A DNA stretch of 64,000 nt, from positions 1 to 64,000 of the forward strand of contig JAFRST010000036.1 of assembly GCA_017427465.1 (NCBI GenBank), written 5' to 3'. Made by a program: the position numbers and the translations under genes. Below are positions 45,782 to 54,568 of the stretch, one piece after another (the stretch's first letter is position 1; the number at the start of each line of letters is the position of its first letter). The notes under the pieces are model-generated. The model did not search any database. It had not been told where the DNA came from and saw only the letters and a program-made list of their open reading frames with translations. The DNA is from Clostridiales bacterium (lineage in GTDB: Bacteria > Bacillota > Clostridia > Saccharofermentanales > Saccharofermentanaceae).

Positions 45782-46327
45782 TCACTCGTTGATAATTGTG
45801 AGGAACTTAGCAGTCTCCGTCACGGCACGCTGTCCGTGAGGCTTCTCAGGATTGAAGTAAATGGAATCTCCTGCCTCAAGAGTAAATTCTCTGTCTCCGA
45901 CGACAACCTTGATCGCACCCTCGATCACATAGTTGAACTCCTGGCCGCCGTGGCGTACGAGCTCAGCTGTCTCTGACTTGGAGAGAGTAACGATCATAGG
46001 ATCCATCTGTCTGTTCTTGTAGTTGAAAGCAAGGGCGCTGAAAGAATAGCCGGGATAACGCTCGACCTTGATTCCGTTGCCGCCTCTTACCACTGTATAA
46101 TCGTCCATCCTCGGAACGTCGCCTGTCATAAGGACAGTCGGATCGACCTTGAAAACACCGGCCACCTTGTAAAGAAGGCTGATCGGGATCTCCTTCTCGC
46201 CGTTCTCATATGCTAAATACTCTTCCGTGCTCACGCCGATCTGCTGTGCCACTTCTTCGGCTGTCAAGTCAAGGATGTCTCTAAGCTCTCTGATCCTGTC
46301 GGATATCTGCTTAATGTATTCGTTCAT
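45782..46327 (-). CDS. XRE-family regulator with cupin domain
   Basis: 181 residues. Residues ~7-62 form a helix-turn-helix of XRE type (LTAEEVAQQIGVSTEEYLAYENGE). Residues ~105-180 form a cupin barrel (GQEFNYVIEGAIKVVVGDREFTLEAGDSIYFNPEKPH) that may bind a small ligand. Probably controls itself and the downstream acyl-CoA synthetase gene. ATG 46327 is preferred to 46375 because AGG-containing CTGGAGG precedes it and similarity starts there. Confidence 0.88.
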   Translation of the reverse strand: MNEYIKQISDRIRELRDILDLTAEEVAQQIGVSTEEYLAYENGEKEIPISLLYKVAGVFKVDPTVLMTGDVPRMDDYTVVRGGNGIKVERYPGYSFSALAFNYKNRQMDPMIVTLSKSETAELVRHGGQEFNYVIEGAIKVVVGDREFTLEAGDSIYFNPEKPHGQRAVTETAKFLTIINE

Positions 46328-46347
46328 ATTGGCCTCCAGATGATAAT

Positions 46348-46364
46348 TAATCAGCGATTGATTA
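46348..46364. promoter_or_regulatory. Candidate operator/promoter of the XRE-cupin gene
   Basis: TAATCA-5-TGATTA is a perfect short palindrome 20-36 bases before the start codon. On the minus strand a TACAAT -10-like box (plus 46364-46369) adjoins it, so the palindrome would lie over the transcription start. Confidence 0.45.
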
Positions 46365-46369
46365 TTGTA

Positions 46370-46582
46370 CAACATTATTTTCGCGCGTGCGAGTTATATA
46401 ATATTACGCTACTTTAATCCTATTTGTGAATCAACGAATTGTCCATCTTATGTTGCCCCTGAGAGTCCGTTTTTAGTTGGTTTGGGGCTAAAATCTCGAA
46501 AATTTTGCCTCTGAACAGCGAAAAATGCCCTTCCGGAGGCAAAATGCCGGCAGGTAACGCGCTGTGCCCCGAAATGTTAGTG
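46370..46582. other. Non-coding stretch with a long inverted repeat
   Basis: No gene is visible. At 46503-46544 a 9-bp perfect inverted repeat TTTTGCCTC / GAGGCAAAA encloses 24 bases, and an outer pair GGGGC (46484-46488) / GCCCC (46566-46570) encloses it. This could be a structured RNA or an interspersed repeat; it shares the GAGGC-AAA and GGCTAAAA words with the 20.1 kb repeats. Confidence 0.5.
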
Positions 46583-46612
46583 TTGACTAACCTCGCCCCT
46601 GATTGTTAGTAT
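46583..46612 (+). promoter_or_regulatory. mntP promoter
   Basis: TTGACT, 18-bp spacer, TAGTAT. Transcription would start near 46618, exactly where the riboswitch begins. Confidence 0.6.
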
Positions 46613-46618
46613 TTGCTC

Positions 46619-46732
46619 CATTGAGGGAGTAGCAGACGCTTTCCGCGTTGTTTAAGTCAACATACTGGTCAATACCTGGCTTAATCTTCCATTGCGAGAC
46701 TCAAGGCATTAAGGGCCTTGGGTTATTTTTTT
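46619..46732 (+). promoter_or_regulatory. yybP-ykoY manganese riboswitch with expression-platform terminator
   Basis: P1 is TTGAG (46621-46625) with CTCAA (46700-46704). Conserved pieces GGGAGTAGC, GTCAACATAC and GCGAGAC appear in the right order for the yybP-ykoY class, which senses Mn2+. CAAGGC and GCCTTG with following T7 (46702-46732) form a terminator that shares bases with the P1 3' arm. Mn2+ binding should therefore stabilise P1, disrupt the terminator and switch mntP on. Confidence 0.9.
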
Positions 46733-46755
46733 GCTTGGGGCAGGAAGGAAGATAA

Positions 46756-47352
46756 ATGATCCAACTCATAATCAACAGTTTACTTCTGGGTGTAGGCCTT
46801 GCGATGGATGCTTTCTCGGTCTCTATAGCCAACGGTATAGTTGAGTTCGGCATGAGAAAGCTCAGGATGTTCCTTATAGCCGGAGTCTACGCGGTATTTC
46901 AGCTCCTGATGCCGATGTTAGGCTGGCTCCTGGTAACTACCCTTGAAGAGATCTTCACTAAATTCAGTGTTCTTATCCCGTGGATCGCATTGATATTGCT
47001 CCTTTTTATCGGCGGCAAGATGATCGTCGAGGCAATCCTCGAAAAGAAGAACGGCAAAAAGCCGGAGGCAGAGCAGGTCTCTAAGCTTGCATTCAGGACA
47101 TTGATCATTCAGGGAATAGCGACTTCTATCGATGCGCTGTCAGTAGGTTTTACCATTGCAGATTATTCTCTCAAGAGGGCATTTGCCGCATCTTTGATAA
47201 TCGGCATTGTCACGCTTGTGATATGCTTAATAGGGCTGATCTTCGGCAGGAAGATCGGAAAGAAGATATCGGGGACCGCCACTATTATCGGAGGTATCAT
47301 CCTGATAGTTATCGGAATAGAGATATTTGTAAAGGGCATATTCGGCCTTTAA
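46756..47352 (+). CDS. mntP: Manganese efflux pump MntP
   Basis: 198 residues, six transmembrane segments in two related halves. MntP exports Mn2+. Conserved acidic motifs GLAMDAFSVSIANG and TSIDALSVGFTIA are intact. Ribosome site GGAAGGA. Controlled by the riboswitch directly upstream, matching the known regulation of this family. The DJ-1-like gene follows after 10 bases and is likely co-regulated. Confidence 0.95.
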   Translation: MIQLIINSLLLGVGLAMDAFSVSIANGIVEFGMRKLRMFLIAGVYAVFQLLMPMLGWLLVTTLEEIFTKFSVLIPWIALILLLFIGGKMIVEAILEKKNGKKPEAEQVSKLAFRTLIIQGIATSIDALSVGFTIADYSLKRAFAASLIIGIVTLVICLIGLIFGRKIGKKISGTATIIGGIILIVIGIEIFVKGIFGL

Positions 47353-47362
47353 GGAGGAAGCT

Positions 47363-47926
47363 ATGGCAAAGGTTGCAGTGTTTATCGCAGACGGCAGTGA
47401 AGAGGTTGAGGCTATTACGCCGGTTGATCTTTTAAGAAGAGCCAAGGTGGATGTTGATGTCGTATCGGTCATGGATACGCTTGAGATAACAGCATCCAGA
47501 AATGTGAAGATCACAGCTGACAAGCTTATCGGCGACATAGATTTCGATGAATACGATCTCCTGATGCTTCCGGGCGGCGTTAAGGGCACAAACAATCTTA
47601 ATGCTTGCGAAGAACTCAAGAAGCAGCTTGTAAAATTCAGCGACCAGGGCAAGGGTATTGCCGCTATCTGCGCAGCACCTACAGTCTTTGCAGGTTTGGG
47701 ACTTCTGAGCGGCAAGGACTCCACATGCAATCCCGGTTTCTGGAAAGAGCTCCGCGCTAACGGCGCAAATGTCATCGAAGACTCCAAGGTCGTTGTTAAC
47801 GGCAACATCATCACCAGCCAGGCAATGGGCACCTCTGTTGATTTCGGTCTCGAACTCGTAGGTTACCTCTGCGGTGATGAAGAGAAGGAATCATTGCGCA
47901 AAAACATAAGATTCGGCGATATTTGA
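47363..47926 (+). CDS. DJ-1/PfpI family protein
   Basis: 187 residues of the DJ-1/ThiJ/PfpI fold, close to the DJ-1 (YajL) type. FIADGSEEVEAITPVDLLRRA begins it, and the nucleophile-elbow Cys lies in AAICAAPTVFA. Members act as protein or nucleotide deglycases, chaperones or redox sensors; the activity here is not known. Possible co-expression with mntP would place it under Mn2+ control. Confidence 0.9.
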   Translation: MAKVAVFIADGSEEVEAITPVDLLRRAKVDVDVVSVMDTLEITASRNVKITADKLIGDIDFDEYDLLMLPGGVKGTNNLNACEELKKQLVKFSDQGKGIAAICAAPTVFAGLGLLSGKDSTCNPGFWKELRANGANVIEDSKVVVNGNIITSQAMGTSVDFGLELVGYLCGDEEKESLRKNIRFGDI

Positions 47927-47948
47927 TTTTGAAGCACAGCGTTTGAAG

Positions 47949-47977
47949 TTGAATATTTACAGCTAATCATTTACAAT
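47949..47977 (+). promoter_or_regulatory. tRNA-Ser promoter
   Basis: TTGAAT, 17-bp spacer, TACAAT; start expected near 47984, five bases before the mature tRNA. Confidence 0.75.
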
Positions 47978-47988
47978 AAGGCGCGCAC

Positions 47989-48079
47989 GGAGACGTATCG
48001 AAGTGGTCATAACGGGGCGCACTCGAAATGCGTTTGTCGGGCAACCGGCACGAGAGTTCGAATCTCTCCGTCTCCGCCA
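47989..48079 (+). tRNA. tRNA-Ser (anticodon CGA)
   Basis: Acceptor arms GGAGACG / CGTCTCC pair perfectly with discriminator G and encoded CCA (48077-48079). The anticodon stem GCGCA / TGCGT flanks the loop CTCGAAA, giving anticodon CGA, reading UCG. A long variable arm (about 17 bases, CGGG / CCGG type) and T-arm GAGAG-TTCGAAT-CTCTC identify a class II tRNA. Confidence 0.96.
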
Positions 48080-48084
48080 GCAAT

Positions 48085-48118
48085 AACCTCTCAGGCATAA
48101 TGTTTGAGAGGTTTTTTA
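48085..48118 (+). terminator. tRNA-Ser terminator
   Basis: AACCTCTCA and TGAGAGGTT pair perfectly and a T6 run follows. Confidence 0.9.
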
Positions 48119-48255
48119 TTGGTGTTTTAAGAATAATCTTTGAGTTTGTAATATTCTTGATGCCGTTTTGATTTTCAGGGGGTGTAGGCTCAAATTACAT
48201 AATAGGAGACAATATCGGGAATAACAAAACCATATTCTTGTGGGGAGGTGTGGTT

Positions 48256-50670
48256 ATGGGAGTTTCAAAAAGGATCTTATCGTGTGCTTTGGCCACGGTA
48301 ATGTTGGTATCATTTTGTCTTTCATCGGCTTCTTGTAAGATGAAATCTTCTGCGGCAAAGAAAGTATCAGATACGGAACCATGGTATACAGCTGCGAGAG
48401 TAGAGCTGGATCCGGGGTTTGAACAGGACCGTTATAACGTGGTATGGCCTGAGGGACCTTACATGTGTCATGACAAATATGTAATGCGTTATTTCGTGTT
48501 GGAGAAGGATGTATTCGAAGGAATGGATATTGATATCGCACGCGATCTTATGGGCATATATGATCAAAGCGGCAACCTGCTAAGTATGATCGATCTTTAT
48601 GACTACATGGATGAAGAGAAATCTGAGATTCCTGTTGCATATCAGGTAATCGGATTCGCTGAATGCGAGAAGGGCATTCGTTTATATTATTCTGATCCGT
48701 ATTTCGTAAGTGCATATTATTGTGATATCGATACTGAGACCGGGCGCAAGGTTTGTGACAGGCAGAAGATCGATATCAGTGCAGCCCAGGATACGGAGCG
48801 GACCGGAACTGACAAACAGTATTTTTCACTTCGCAGAGTCAATTTGATTGAAGGTTATGAAGTGTTTGAGTTTGATAATTCAGACTTTACACGCACCAAG
48901 CTTGCCGTTGCAAAAGACTCTGAAATAATAACCTGCATTGACCTGGAAAAAGAGTTCGGAAAAGGTGAGGGAACAATGATTTTTAACTTGACCGGCATCG
49001 GCAATGGCAAGGCCATGTTCGGCTGCTTCGGGAAATCAGATATTTGGGCAGAGCTTGATCTTTCTACGGGAGAAGTAAGCGAGATCCCTGAAGGGAGACC
49101 GCTTCCTTATGACTACCAGTTTTCTTCTACTCCGGATGGAAAAGGATACCTGACTAAGGCTACAGGCATATATGAATACGATCCGGAAAGCGGAGAAGAA
49201 AAACAAATAATCAATTTCGATAATTGTGATGTAAACCGGTATGAGAGCCAGGATGCATCAGTTCTAAGCCTTGATGATGACAAAGTAATAATCGCAAGCC
49301 AAAATAAAATTACGTCAACATTTCTGCTTCCTTCTCCTCAGGTTATTTACACTCTTGAGAAAGCAGATAAGAATCCGAATGCGGGTAAAACAGTTATTAC
49401 TGTTGCCAGCTTGAACGACGGGCTTTCATATGCTGAAGCCGAGGCGCTGAAGATATTTAATGAACAAAGCGGGGATTATTTCGCGCGATTGATCCTGTAC
49501 GGACAAAGTGAGTATTCTTCAGACAGTAAAAAGACTGACGTTGATAATGTGGATCGTCAGAGATACAGCGCTATGGCTATGGTAAGCGGCAACCTGATCC
49601 TGGATATACGTTCCGGAACCGGACCTGATGTTATTCTCGGAGCTTCCCAGTCGGTCGATCTCTTGAATGACTCATATCTTATGGATCTTACTCCGTATCT
49701 GGAAAGCAAGAGATTTGACTCTTCGGTCTATTATTCGAAAATAATCGAAGCAGCTAAGATCGAGGGGAAGACGTACTATATTCCGACCGCCTTTACGGTC
49801 ACGGGCATTGCCACTGACGGTTCAAGGATTGACAATGACCAAAATGGTTTTACATATGATCAGTATGTTTCGTTCGTGAAGCAAAACCTTAACGGAGTCG
49901 AACCAGTAACACAAAAATCCACCCGCTTACATTTCCTGAATCTTTGTGTTCAGAATAACTATTCTCAGTGGCTCACAGACGGGAAAATTGATTTTAACCG
50001 GGAAGAATTCCGTGAGATAGCAAGTTTTTTCCGGGATAATATACCGGAGGGCAAAATCGAAGAACAGAATATGTGGATCTATGGAGACGATAAGCAGGAA
50101 TATGCCGGTGCTACGTTTATAGAAGATCTATATAATGTATCGATTCTTGCCGGCGCCGATTATTACGGTGATAAGATCAGGTTTATGGGTCTTCCCTCGG
50201 CTGATGGAAGAGGACCTTCTGCAAAGGTTTATGATTCCTTCTCGATTACGGAAGGCTCACCGGTAGAAGACGGTGCATATGCTTTCCTTGATATCCTGCT
50301 TAGTGAAGATGTTCAGAATAACTGGATCGGAGTAATACCGGTTAACCGTGCTGCGGCTGTTTACAGATGTGAATTGATGAAGGCAAACAACCTGATCGGA
50401 TATAAGAGAACTACAAGTTTTACTCCGGATCTTATAGAGGTCTCTTATCAGGAAGATCTGCGCAGGCAAGGACTTTTTGATCCTGCTACAAAACTCGATG
50501 AGATATATCTTGAGATGCTTGACAATGTCGACTCGATCATGATCCCGGATAATTCAGTGCTGATGATCGTGTCAGAAGAGATGCCGCCATACTTTATCGA
50601 TCAGAAAAATATCGACGATGTGATTTCTACGATAAACAGCAGAACGCAGGTAGTATTCTCCGAGAGATAG
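48256..50670 (+). CDS. Large lipoprotein: repeat-sensor region plus solute-binding-like domain
   Basis: 804 residues. The signal peptide ends in the lipobox SASC with Cys27. Residues ~40-360 show recurring WAELDLSTGEVSEI- and GIYEYDPESGEEKQI-like units, suggestive of a beta-propeller. Residues ~375-795 resemble family 1 extracellular solute-binding proteins (KTVITVASLNDGLSYAEAE, GPDVILG, YLMDLTPYLE, GKTYYIPTAFTV, AYAFLDILLSEDVQNNW). No permease or ATPase gene is near, so transport is uncertain; a surface sensor is an alternative. ATG 48256 is chosen because GGGGAGGTG precedes it. Confidence 0.8.
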   Translation: MGVSKRILSCALATVMLVSFCLSSASCKMKSSAAKKVSDTEPWYTAARVELDPGFEQDRYNVVWPEGPYMCHDKYVMRYFVLEKDVFEGMDIDIARDLMGIYDQSGNLLSMIDLYDYMDEEKSEIPVAYQVIGFAECEKGIRLYYSDPYFVSAYYCDIDTETGRKVCDRQKIDISAAQDTERTGTDKQYFSLRRVNLIEGYEVFEFDNSDFTRTKLAVAKDSEIITCIDLEKEFGKGEGTMIFNLTGIGNGKAMFGCFGKSDIWAELDLSTGEVSEIPEGRPLPYDYQFSSTPDGKGYLTKATGIYEYDPESGEEKQIINFDNCDVNRYESQDASVLSLDDDKVIIASQNKITSTFLLPSPQVIYTLEKADKNPNAGKTVITVASLNDGLSYAEAEALKIFNEQSGDYFARLILYGQSEYSSDSKKTDVDNVDRQRYSAMAMVSGNLILDIRSGTGPDVILGASQSVDLLNDSYLMDLTPYLESKRFDSSVYYSKIIEAAKIEGKTYYIPTAFTVTGIATDGSRIDNDQNGFTYDQYVSFVKQNLNGVEPVTQKSTRLHFLNLCVQNNYSQWLTDGKIDFNREEFREIASFFRDNIPEGKIEEQNMWIYGDDKQEYAGATFIEDLYNVSILAGADYYGDKIRFMGLPSADGRGPSAKVYDSFSITEGSPVEDGAYAFLDILLSEDVQNNWIGVIPVNRAAAVYRCELMKANNLIGYKRTTSFTPDLIEVSYQEDLRRQGLFDPATKLDEIYLEMLDNVDSIMIPDNSVLMIVSEEMPPYFIDQKNIDDVISTINSRTQVVFSER

Positions 50671-50781
50671 CTTTTATGCTGATAAGGCACCGCGCGATAT
50701 GTTTTCCCTGCGTGCGATATAATAGGAATGTCACGGATATTTTTCGTGAGAAGACCGACGGGGAGGAATACGGGCGAAGCT

Positions 50782-51465
50782 ATGACATTTGATACTGCTA
50801 ATACGGGAAAGTATATTTTTGACGGCAGGCAGAATCTTACTGCTGACGAGTATTTGGCACTTGAGAAGGAGTACTATGCCAGGCTTAAGAGCAATCCTTC
50901 GAGTGCATATAAAAATATGTCTTTAACCAATATCGCAGATATTACAAATCAGGTGGCGACGTATATAATTATCGGTCTGGCAGTCATCCTTCCGCTTTTG
51001 TCATGGCTTTTATTCTTCAAGGATCTCCCGGGTTACTTTAAGCTGTTTGCGACTATCGGTGTTACTCTGACCGGAATCGGAATAATGCTTTTTGTGAAGC
51101 TGGTTTTAAGACTTACCGTAAGACAGAGGGTATATTCGGAAGCGGTTGACGCTGAGTGTATCGGGTATGCCAGATACTTTGAATCAGACAGCGGCGAGAA
51201 CGCATTCCCCGATAGCGGCACACCTATGGTTTCGCCTGTTTTTACATACAGGTATGGGGGCGTCGTTTATACAGGCTGCTATGACGGCTTTGAGATTTCA
51301 AAAGAATGCTCTGTTGCACTTGGTCCTGTAAAGATCAACATCTCTCCTGAGCATCCGGAAGCTATTTATAATCAGCGTGCTCAGCAAAAGGACCTGTTCA
51401 TACTGTTTGCAGTAACGTTTGTTGTGATCGGAATTATATTAACGGTTTTAGGAAACAGTTTTTAA
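50782..51465 (+). CDS. Membrane protein with DUF3592-like domain
   Basis: 227 residues. Two adjoining membrane helices (about 50-72, 80-100), an exposed beta-rich region (PVFTYRYGGVVYTGCYDGFEIS) resembling DUF3592, and a final helix (about 203-225). Function unknown. An ATG at 50728 opens the same frame, but a TATAAT at 50718-50723 would put transcription start on it, so 50782 is preferred; GGGAGG lies 16 bases before, rather far. The SUKH-like gene follows directly. Confidence 0.65.
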   Translation: MTFDTANTGKYIFDGRQNLTADEYLALEKEYYARLKSNPSSAYKNMSLTNIADITNQVATYIIIGLAVILPLLSWLLFFKDLPGYFKLFATIGVTLTGIGIMLFVKLVLRLTVRQRVYSEAVDAECIGYARYFESDSGENAFPDSGTPMVSPVFTYRYGGVVYTGCYDGFEISKECSVALGPVKINISPEHPEAIYNQRAQQKDLFILFAVTFVVIGIILTVLGNSF

Positions 51466-51474
51466 GGAGTGATC

Positions 51475-51855
51475 ATGGGCAATTGGAACGAATTCGAGTT
51501 TAACGAACCGTACGAGGGAGATGCTGTTGCTGAGATCAACGGTATAGCCCTGCCTCAACAGTACATTGACTTTATGCTTCAGCACAATGGCGGAGAGGGC
51601 GATATAGGTGAGACCTGGTTTGTCTTGTATCCTTTGGAAGAATTGGAAGAGATAAATCAGGATTACGAAGTGTCAGAGTATCTGCCGGGAATGATTATAA
51701 TCGGATCCAATGGCGGCGGTGAATTCTATGGAATAGATTCTGACGGAAGCTATTTTAATGTCCCGGAAACGATGGAAGAAGATTGCATCACTTATTTCGG
51801 AACGGATCTTGATATGTTGCCGGATAAGATAAATGAATTCTGGAAAGAACAGTAA
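51475..51855 (+). CDS. SMI1/KNR4 (SUKH) family protein
   Basis: 126 residues. The pattern LPQQYIDFMLQHNGGEGDIG followed by LYPLEELEEIN and IIIGSNGGGEFYGID is typical of the SMI1/KNR4 (SUKH) superfamily, many of which are immunity proteins against polymorphic nuclease toxins. No toxin gene is seen nearby. AAGGAG lies five bases before ATG 51475. An orphan immunity or housekeeping role is possible. Confidence 0.82.
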   Translation: MGNWNEFEFNEPYEGDAVAEINGIALPQQYIDFMLQHNGGEGDIGETWFVLYPLEELEEINQDYEVSEYLPGMIIIGSNGGGEFYGIDSDGSYFNVPETMEEDCITYFGTDLDMLPDKINEFWKEQ

Positions 51856-51871
51856 ATAACCGGGAGAAAAC

Positions 51872-52570
51872 ATGATCATCCTCTTTGATTATTTCGAGAC
51901 TCTTCTTAACAGCAGGAGCATAGATTTTAACCGCGGACTAAAAGTTTTCTGGGAAAACAATTACCGGGACAAATGCACGTTTGAAGACATGAAAACATAT
52001 GGAGAGGAATTATTCCAAGTGCTCCTGTCCAAGCATGCTGAAGGCATTGAGTTTCCTTTTGTAAAAGAAGAACTGCCGCTTTATGCAGATAAGTTCGGCG
52101 GCGATAAGATTTCCATGAGCGTTGAGGAAGAAGCTGATTTCCTGATGCTCTGTAATGACTTTGAACCGGATCCGGGCATAGAGGATTTTGTTAAGGTCTG
52201 CAGCGAAAAGAATATCCCCATGTATGTCTTATCCAACAGCGGGTTCAGAGGTGAAGCACTCATGGATATACTTAACAGGTTCGGAATGGGCAAGTTCTTT
52301 AATGCTCTCTGGTCCAGCGCGGACTACGGAAAAATAAAACCATGTAAAGAGTTTTTTGAACTTGCGGTAAGAAAAGCTTTGGAAGACAATCCTTCGGAAA
52401 GACGTGAGGATATTGTCTTTATCGGTGATATCTATGAGACTGATGTGATCGGCGCCTGTAATGCAGGCATAAAGTCTGCATGGTTCAATAAAAAGAATGA
52501 GATAGATGACAAAGGTCTTGCCACATATATCTGCACATCACCTGACCAGCTGTCCGTGATTATCAGATAA
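51872..52570 (+). CDS. HAD-superfamily hydrolase
   Basis: 232 residues. HAD motif I is FDYFETLL, with nucleophile Asp but Glu at the second acidic place, as in dehalogenase-like branches with D-x-Y-G-T. Motif II VLSNSG, motif III Lys in KIKPCKEFF, and motif IV FIGDIYETDVIGA complete the fold. Probably a small-molecule phosphatase or related; substrate unknown. The ribosome site is GGGAG. Confidence 0.85.
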   Translation: MIILFDYFETLLNSRSIDFNRGLKVFWENNYRDKCTFEDMKTYGEELFQVLLSKHAEGIEFPFVKEELPLYADKFGGDKISMSVEEEADFLMLCNDFEPDPGIEDFVKVCSEKNIPMYVLSNSGFRGEALMDILNRFGMGKFFNALWSSADYGKIKPCKEFFELAVRKALEDNPSERREDIVFIGDIYETDVIGACNAGIKSAWFNKKNEIDDKGLATYICTSPDQLSVIIR

Positions 52571-52635
52571 GACGCTTGTTTTTGGGACAATCTTTTCATC
52601 AGGTGTCCGGTTTAAAAATCCGCTTATTGAATTTG

Positions 52636-52644
52636 TGCTAAAAT
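52636..52644 (+). promoter_or_regulatory. Extended -10 promoter for the NUDIX gene
   Basis: TGCTAAAAT has the TGn extension with TAAAAT; start near 52651. It lies over the first ATG of the longer frame and supports the later start. Confidence 0.5.
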
Positions 52645-52700
52645 GGCTCTGTCTGCGGGCAGGGCCTTCAGATAAATGTGTGATCGAGTGGGATTTTTAT

Positions 52701-53225
52701 ATGGAACTTTGGGATCTTTACGACAGAGAAGGCAATAAAACAGACGGGACATGGGAAAGAAAGCACGGGAATAATAATGATCTTCCCGAAGGAAGATATC
52801 ATCTGGTCTGCGATATCCTGGTCAAGCACACTGACGGTTCATATCTTCTGACCAAGAGGCATCCTGATAAGGATATTTGCCCCGGTTTCTGGGAGCTCGG
52901 TGCAGGCGGTGCGGCACAGCAGGGTGAAGGTCCTGAAGAGTGTGCGTTAAGAGAGCTTTTCGAAGAGACAGGACTTAAGGCAGACTGCCTTGAATTCGTC
53001 AGCAGATCAGTAAGCGATTTTAGTCACAGCATATATTTCTCTTATCTTGCTATAGTAAGCTCAGATAAGGATTCTGTAGTCCTGCAGGAAGGCGAGACTA
53101 CAGATTACAAGTGGGTTGATGCTAAAGGCCTCCTGGAATATGCGGATTCCGATCTTGCCATGAAGCACCATGTGGAAAGATACCGCGATTATCTTAATGA
53201 ACTGGGCAGGGAAATCACCTCATAA
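52701..53225 (+). CDS. NUDIX hydrolase
   Basis: 174 residues. A complete NUDIX box spans G-x5-E-x7-RELFEETGL. The N-terminus ELWDLYDREGNKTDGTWER is like NUDIX proteins related to isopentenyl-diphosphate isomerase and YfcD. It hydrolyses some nucleoside diphosphate-linked compound; the substrate is unknown. ATG 52701 is chosen over 52635 because of the promoter position and family N-terminus. The stop shares a base with the MATE start. Confidence 0.88.
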   Translation: MELWDLYDREGNKTDGTWERKHGNNNDLPEGRYHLVCDILVKHTDGSYLLTKRHPDKDICPGFWELGAGGAAQQGEGPEECALRELFEETGLKADCLEFVSRSVSDFSHSIYFSYLAIVSSDKDSVVLQEGETTDYKWVDAKGLLEYADSDLAMKHHVERYRDYLNELGREITS

Positions 53226-54568
53226 TGAACAAGTACAATTCGCAATATGAGAAGATGACTCAGGAGCCGGTACCGCGCCTGATCGTTAAGCTCGGCATAC
53301 CGACCATGATCAGCATGTTCGTCACCACGATATACAATATGGCGGACTCCTATTTTGTCGGTCAGATCAACACATCTGCGAGTGGCGCTACGGGTGTTGT
53401 TCTGGGACTTATGGCTATCCTTCAGGCTGTCGGATTCATGTTCGGCCACGGAAGCGGCAGCATCATAAGCAGAAAGCTTGGACAAAAGGACGTCGAGAAC
53501 GCGAGAACGTTCGCGGCTACAGGCTTTTATTCGGCTTTGATAGCCGGATTTGTTTTCCTCATAGCAGGCAGTTTTTTCTTAACTCCGCTTATGAAGCTTT
53601 TGGGAAGCACGCCGACCATTCTTCCTTATGCCCGTACTTATGCCATCTGCATTCTCTGCGCTGCTCCGGCGTTAGTGTCGAGCTGCGTAATGAATAACAT
53701 CTTAAGATATGAAGGTCGTGCGTTCTTTGCCATGATAGGCCTTACTTCAGGCGGAATATTAAATATATTCCTGGATATGCTTTTCATGCAGAAGATGGGA
53801 ATGGGCATATTCGGTGCTGGTCTTGCTACAGCGATCTCACAGTACGTTTCATGGGCTTTGCTCCTTACGATGTTTATACTCAAAAAGACGCAAACTTCGC
53901 TGTCAGTCAAGTATGTGAAGTTCAATGCGTCAACGCTCGGCAATATCGTGACTACGGGTCTTCCAAGCCTTGCGCGTCAGGGTCTTGCAAGTTTGTCTAC
54001 TATGTTCCTTAACAATGCGGCAGGTGTATACGGAGATGCCGCGATCGCCGCAATGGCTATTACTAACAGGATCAGCATGTTTATCTTCAGCGCGGTGCTC
54101 GGTATCGGACAGGGCTTCCAGCCGGTCTGCGGATTTAATTTCGGAGCGAAAAAATATTCGCGTGTCCGCCGGGGCTTCTTCTTTACATTGAACTTCGGCA
54201 CGTTGCTGCTCGGTATTGCTTCTATGGCTGTCTTTTTTAATGCCGGTTCATGCATTCAGCTTTTCAGGGATGATCCGGAAGTTATACTTATCGGCACACC
54301 TGCTCTCTGCGCGCAGTGTTTAGCGCTCGTTATCGTGCCTTTTCAGGTATGCAATAACATGATGTTCCAGAGCATCGGTTATAAATTCAATGCGACATTC
54401 CTGTCTTCGTTAAGGAACGGATTGGTATTCATACCGATCCTTCTGGTCTTCAGCCGGGTCTTCGGCCTTACGGGGATTCAGATCGCGCAGGCTGTAGCTG
54501 ATGTAATAACAAGCATCGTGTGCATACCGTTTACAGTAAGGTTTTTCAAGAACATCCCAAAAGATTAA
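53225..54568 (+). CDS. MATE family efflux transporter
   Basis: 447 residues with about twelve transmembrane segments. It begins PVPRLIVKLGIPTMISMFVTTIYNMADSYFVGQ, the MATE N-terminal pattern, and repeats the pattern at the second half (GNIVTTGLPSLARQGL). MATE proteins export drugs or metabolites driven by Na+ or H+. The substrate is unknown. It overlaps the convergent sdpI gene by four bases. Confidence 0.92.
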   Translation: MNKYNSQYEKMTQEPVPRLIVKLGIPTMISMFVTTIYNMADSYFVGQINTSASGATGVVLGLMAILQAVGFMFGHGSGSIISRKLGQKDVENARTFAATGFYSALIAGFVFLIAGSFFLTPLMKLLGSTPTILPYARTYAICILCAAPALVSSCVMNNILRYEGRAFFAMIGLTSGGILNIFLDMLFMQKMGMGIFGAGLATAISQYVSWALLLTMFILKKTQTSLSVKYVKFNASTLGNIVTTGLPSLARQGLASLSTMFLNNAAGVYGDAAIAAMAITNRISMFIFSAVLGIGQGFQPVCGFNFGAKKYSRVRRGFFFTLNFGTLLLGIASMAVFFNAGSCIQLFRDDPEVILIGTPALCAQCLALVIVPFQVCNNMMFQSIGYKFNATFLSSLRNGLVFIPILLVFSRVFGLTGIQIAQAVADVITSIVCIPFTVRFFKNIPKD

